Below are positions 63,665 through 64,000 of a DNA stretch of 64,000 nt, one piece after another. Where the stretch lies: positions 62,001 to 126,000 of the forward strand of contig NZ_WJXB01000011.1 in the NCBI RefSeq assembly GCF_009664975.1, written 5' to 3'. The first letter of the stretch is position 1; each line of letters opens with the position of its first letter. The position numbers and the translations under genes are program-made. This DNA is from Paenibacillus monticola. Its GTDB lineage: Bacteria; Bacillota; Bacilli; Paenibacillales; Paenibacillaceae. The notes beneath the pieces were generated by a model, which made no database searches, was not told the origin of the DNA, and saw only the letters and a list, made by a program, of their open reading frames with translations.

Positions 63665-64000
63665 ATGCTGCCTCTCTACAAAAAATATTGGCGCACCTTC
63701 TTCGATATTGGCCTAATTGTGCTCACTGTATATCTGGTCATGTTCGCCTTCAGCAAGCTGTATCAATTAGCCGCCCCCGTGTTCTTGTCCTTCTTTGTAT
63801 TCATGCTCATCGAACCACTGGCCCGTGTATTGAACCGAAGGGGACTGGCGAAACCTTTTGCTTCTGCCATATCCGTCCTGCTCTTTCTCATAGTGCTGCT
63901 CGGAACGCTGTTTGGCGCCGGCCTTCTTATTGTTTCACAGGTCCTTCACTTTCAGGATAATCTTCCAAAGTATACATATGTGGTCCAACAGCATTTTATG
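63665..64000 (+). CDS. AI-2E family transporter, N-terminal part (YtvI-like)
   Basis: 112 codons inside the window, running off the right edge. AAAGGAG precedes the ATG. The chain has hydrophobic helices at about 11-30, 35-50 and 62-88 with the LEP-like LIEPLARVLNRR turn, the pattern of AI-2E/PerM permeases and the sporulation protein YtvI. Substrate and completeness cannot be judged. Confidence 0.75.
   Translation, partial: MLPLYKKYWRTFFDIGLIVLTVYLVMFAFSKLYQLAAPVFLSFFVFMLIEPLARVLNRRGLAKPFASAISVLLFLIVLLGTLFGAGLLIVSQVLHFQDNLPKYTYVVQQHFM

Overview
The window looks like a chromosomal segment of a low-to-moderate GC, spore-forming Firmicute, most likely a Paenibacillus. Evidence: two CotF-type spore coat genes, a Bacillus-style pheS/pheT T-box locus, type-2 galT, a GlcT-controlled ptsG, a flotillin/NfeD pair, strong GGAGG ribosome sites and frequent GTG/TTG starts. 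No rRNA, tRNA, CRISPR array, integrase or transposase was seen. The genus is an inference from gene content and protein style, not from a marker gene.

Left part (1-12.1 kb). An AlaT-like aminotransferase (cut by the window edge) sits behind its AsnC/Lrp regulator. Then come two small CotF-like coat genes, a FAD oxidoreductase, a CitA/DcuS-type two-component system, an MFS transporter, a double zinc-ribbon protein, a 26-residue membrane peptide missed by length cut-offs, a DUF350 membrane protein and mutS2. A small YvlD-like membrane protein and a membrane diguanylate cyclase follow.

Xylose island (12.3-21 kb). xylF-xylG-xylH encode a xylose ABC importer. Upstream is a sensing cassette: a membrane-anchored periplasmic-binding-type protein, a YesM/LytS-type histidine kinase and an AraC-output response regulator. 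This matches the three-component xylose sensor (XylFII-LytS-YesN) described in clostridia. Candidate cre sites lie ahead of both units. The island, with a stand-alone CuA-domain lipoprotein and the diguanylate cyclase, separates a zapA-like gene from mutS2. In B. subtilis the order is pheS-pheT-rnhC-zapA-cvpA-polX-mutSB-yshE, so the ancestral cluster appears opened here and rnhC, cvpA and polX are not present in the window.

Translation and division block (21-27.6 kb). pheS and pheT are preceded by a good sigma-A promoter and a T-box leader, and are split by about 385 bases of non-coding, hairpin-rich DNA that looks like a dispersed repeat. The ZapA-like protein carries an enormous coiled-coil tail (681 residues).

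Export and carbon block (27.7-44.1 kb). A large unrecognised exported protein is followed by a MacA-like adaptor with low-complexity Gly-rich insertions and by MacB-type ATPase and permease genes. Then come a PAS-GGDEF protein, a cytoplasmic type I pullulanase with a C-terminal CBM41-like module, and the glucose PTS: glcT, an antiterminator-controlled leader, ptsG, ptsH, ptsI.

Right part (44.2-64 kb). An ABC exporter pair has an in-frame stop codon just before Walker A of the ATPase. It is followed by floT and nfeD under an ECF-like promoter, an iron alcohol dehydrogenase, the galK-galE-galT Leloir operon with a divergent AraC regulator, an aldo-keto reductase, a sirtuin, a HAD phosphatase, an alpha/beta hydrolase, an acyltransferase, ilvD, a polysaccharide deacetylase and the start of an AI-2E family permease.

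The common theme is carbohydrate acquisition and control (xylose, glucose, galactose, alpha-glucans). The most unusual items are the giant ZapA-like protein, the structured repeat inside pheST, the nonsense codon in the ABC ATPase, the MacAB-linked exported protein and the CuA lipoprotein.
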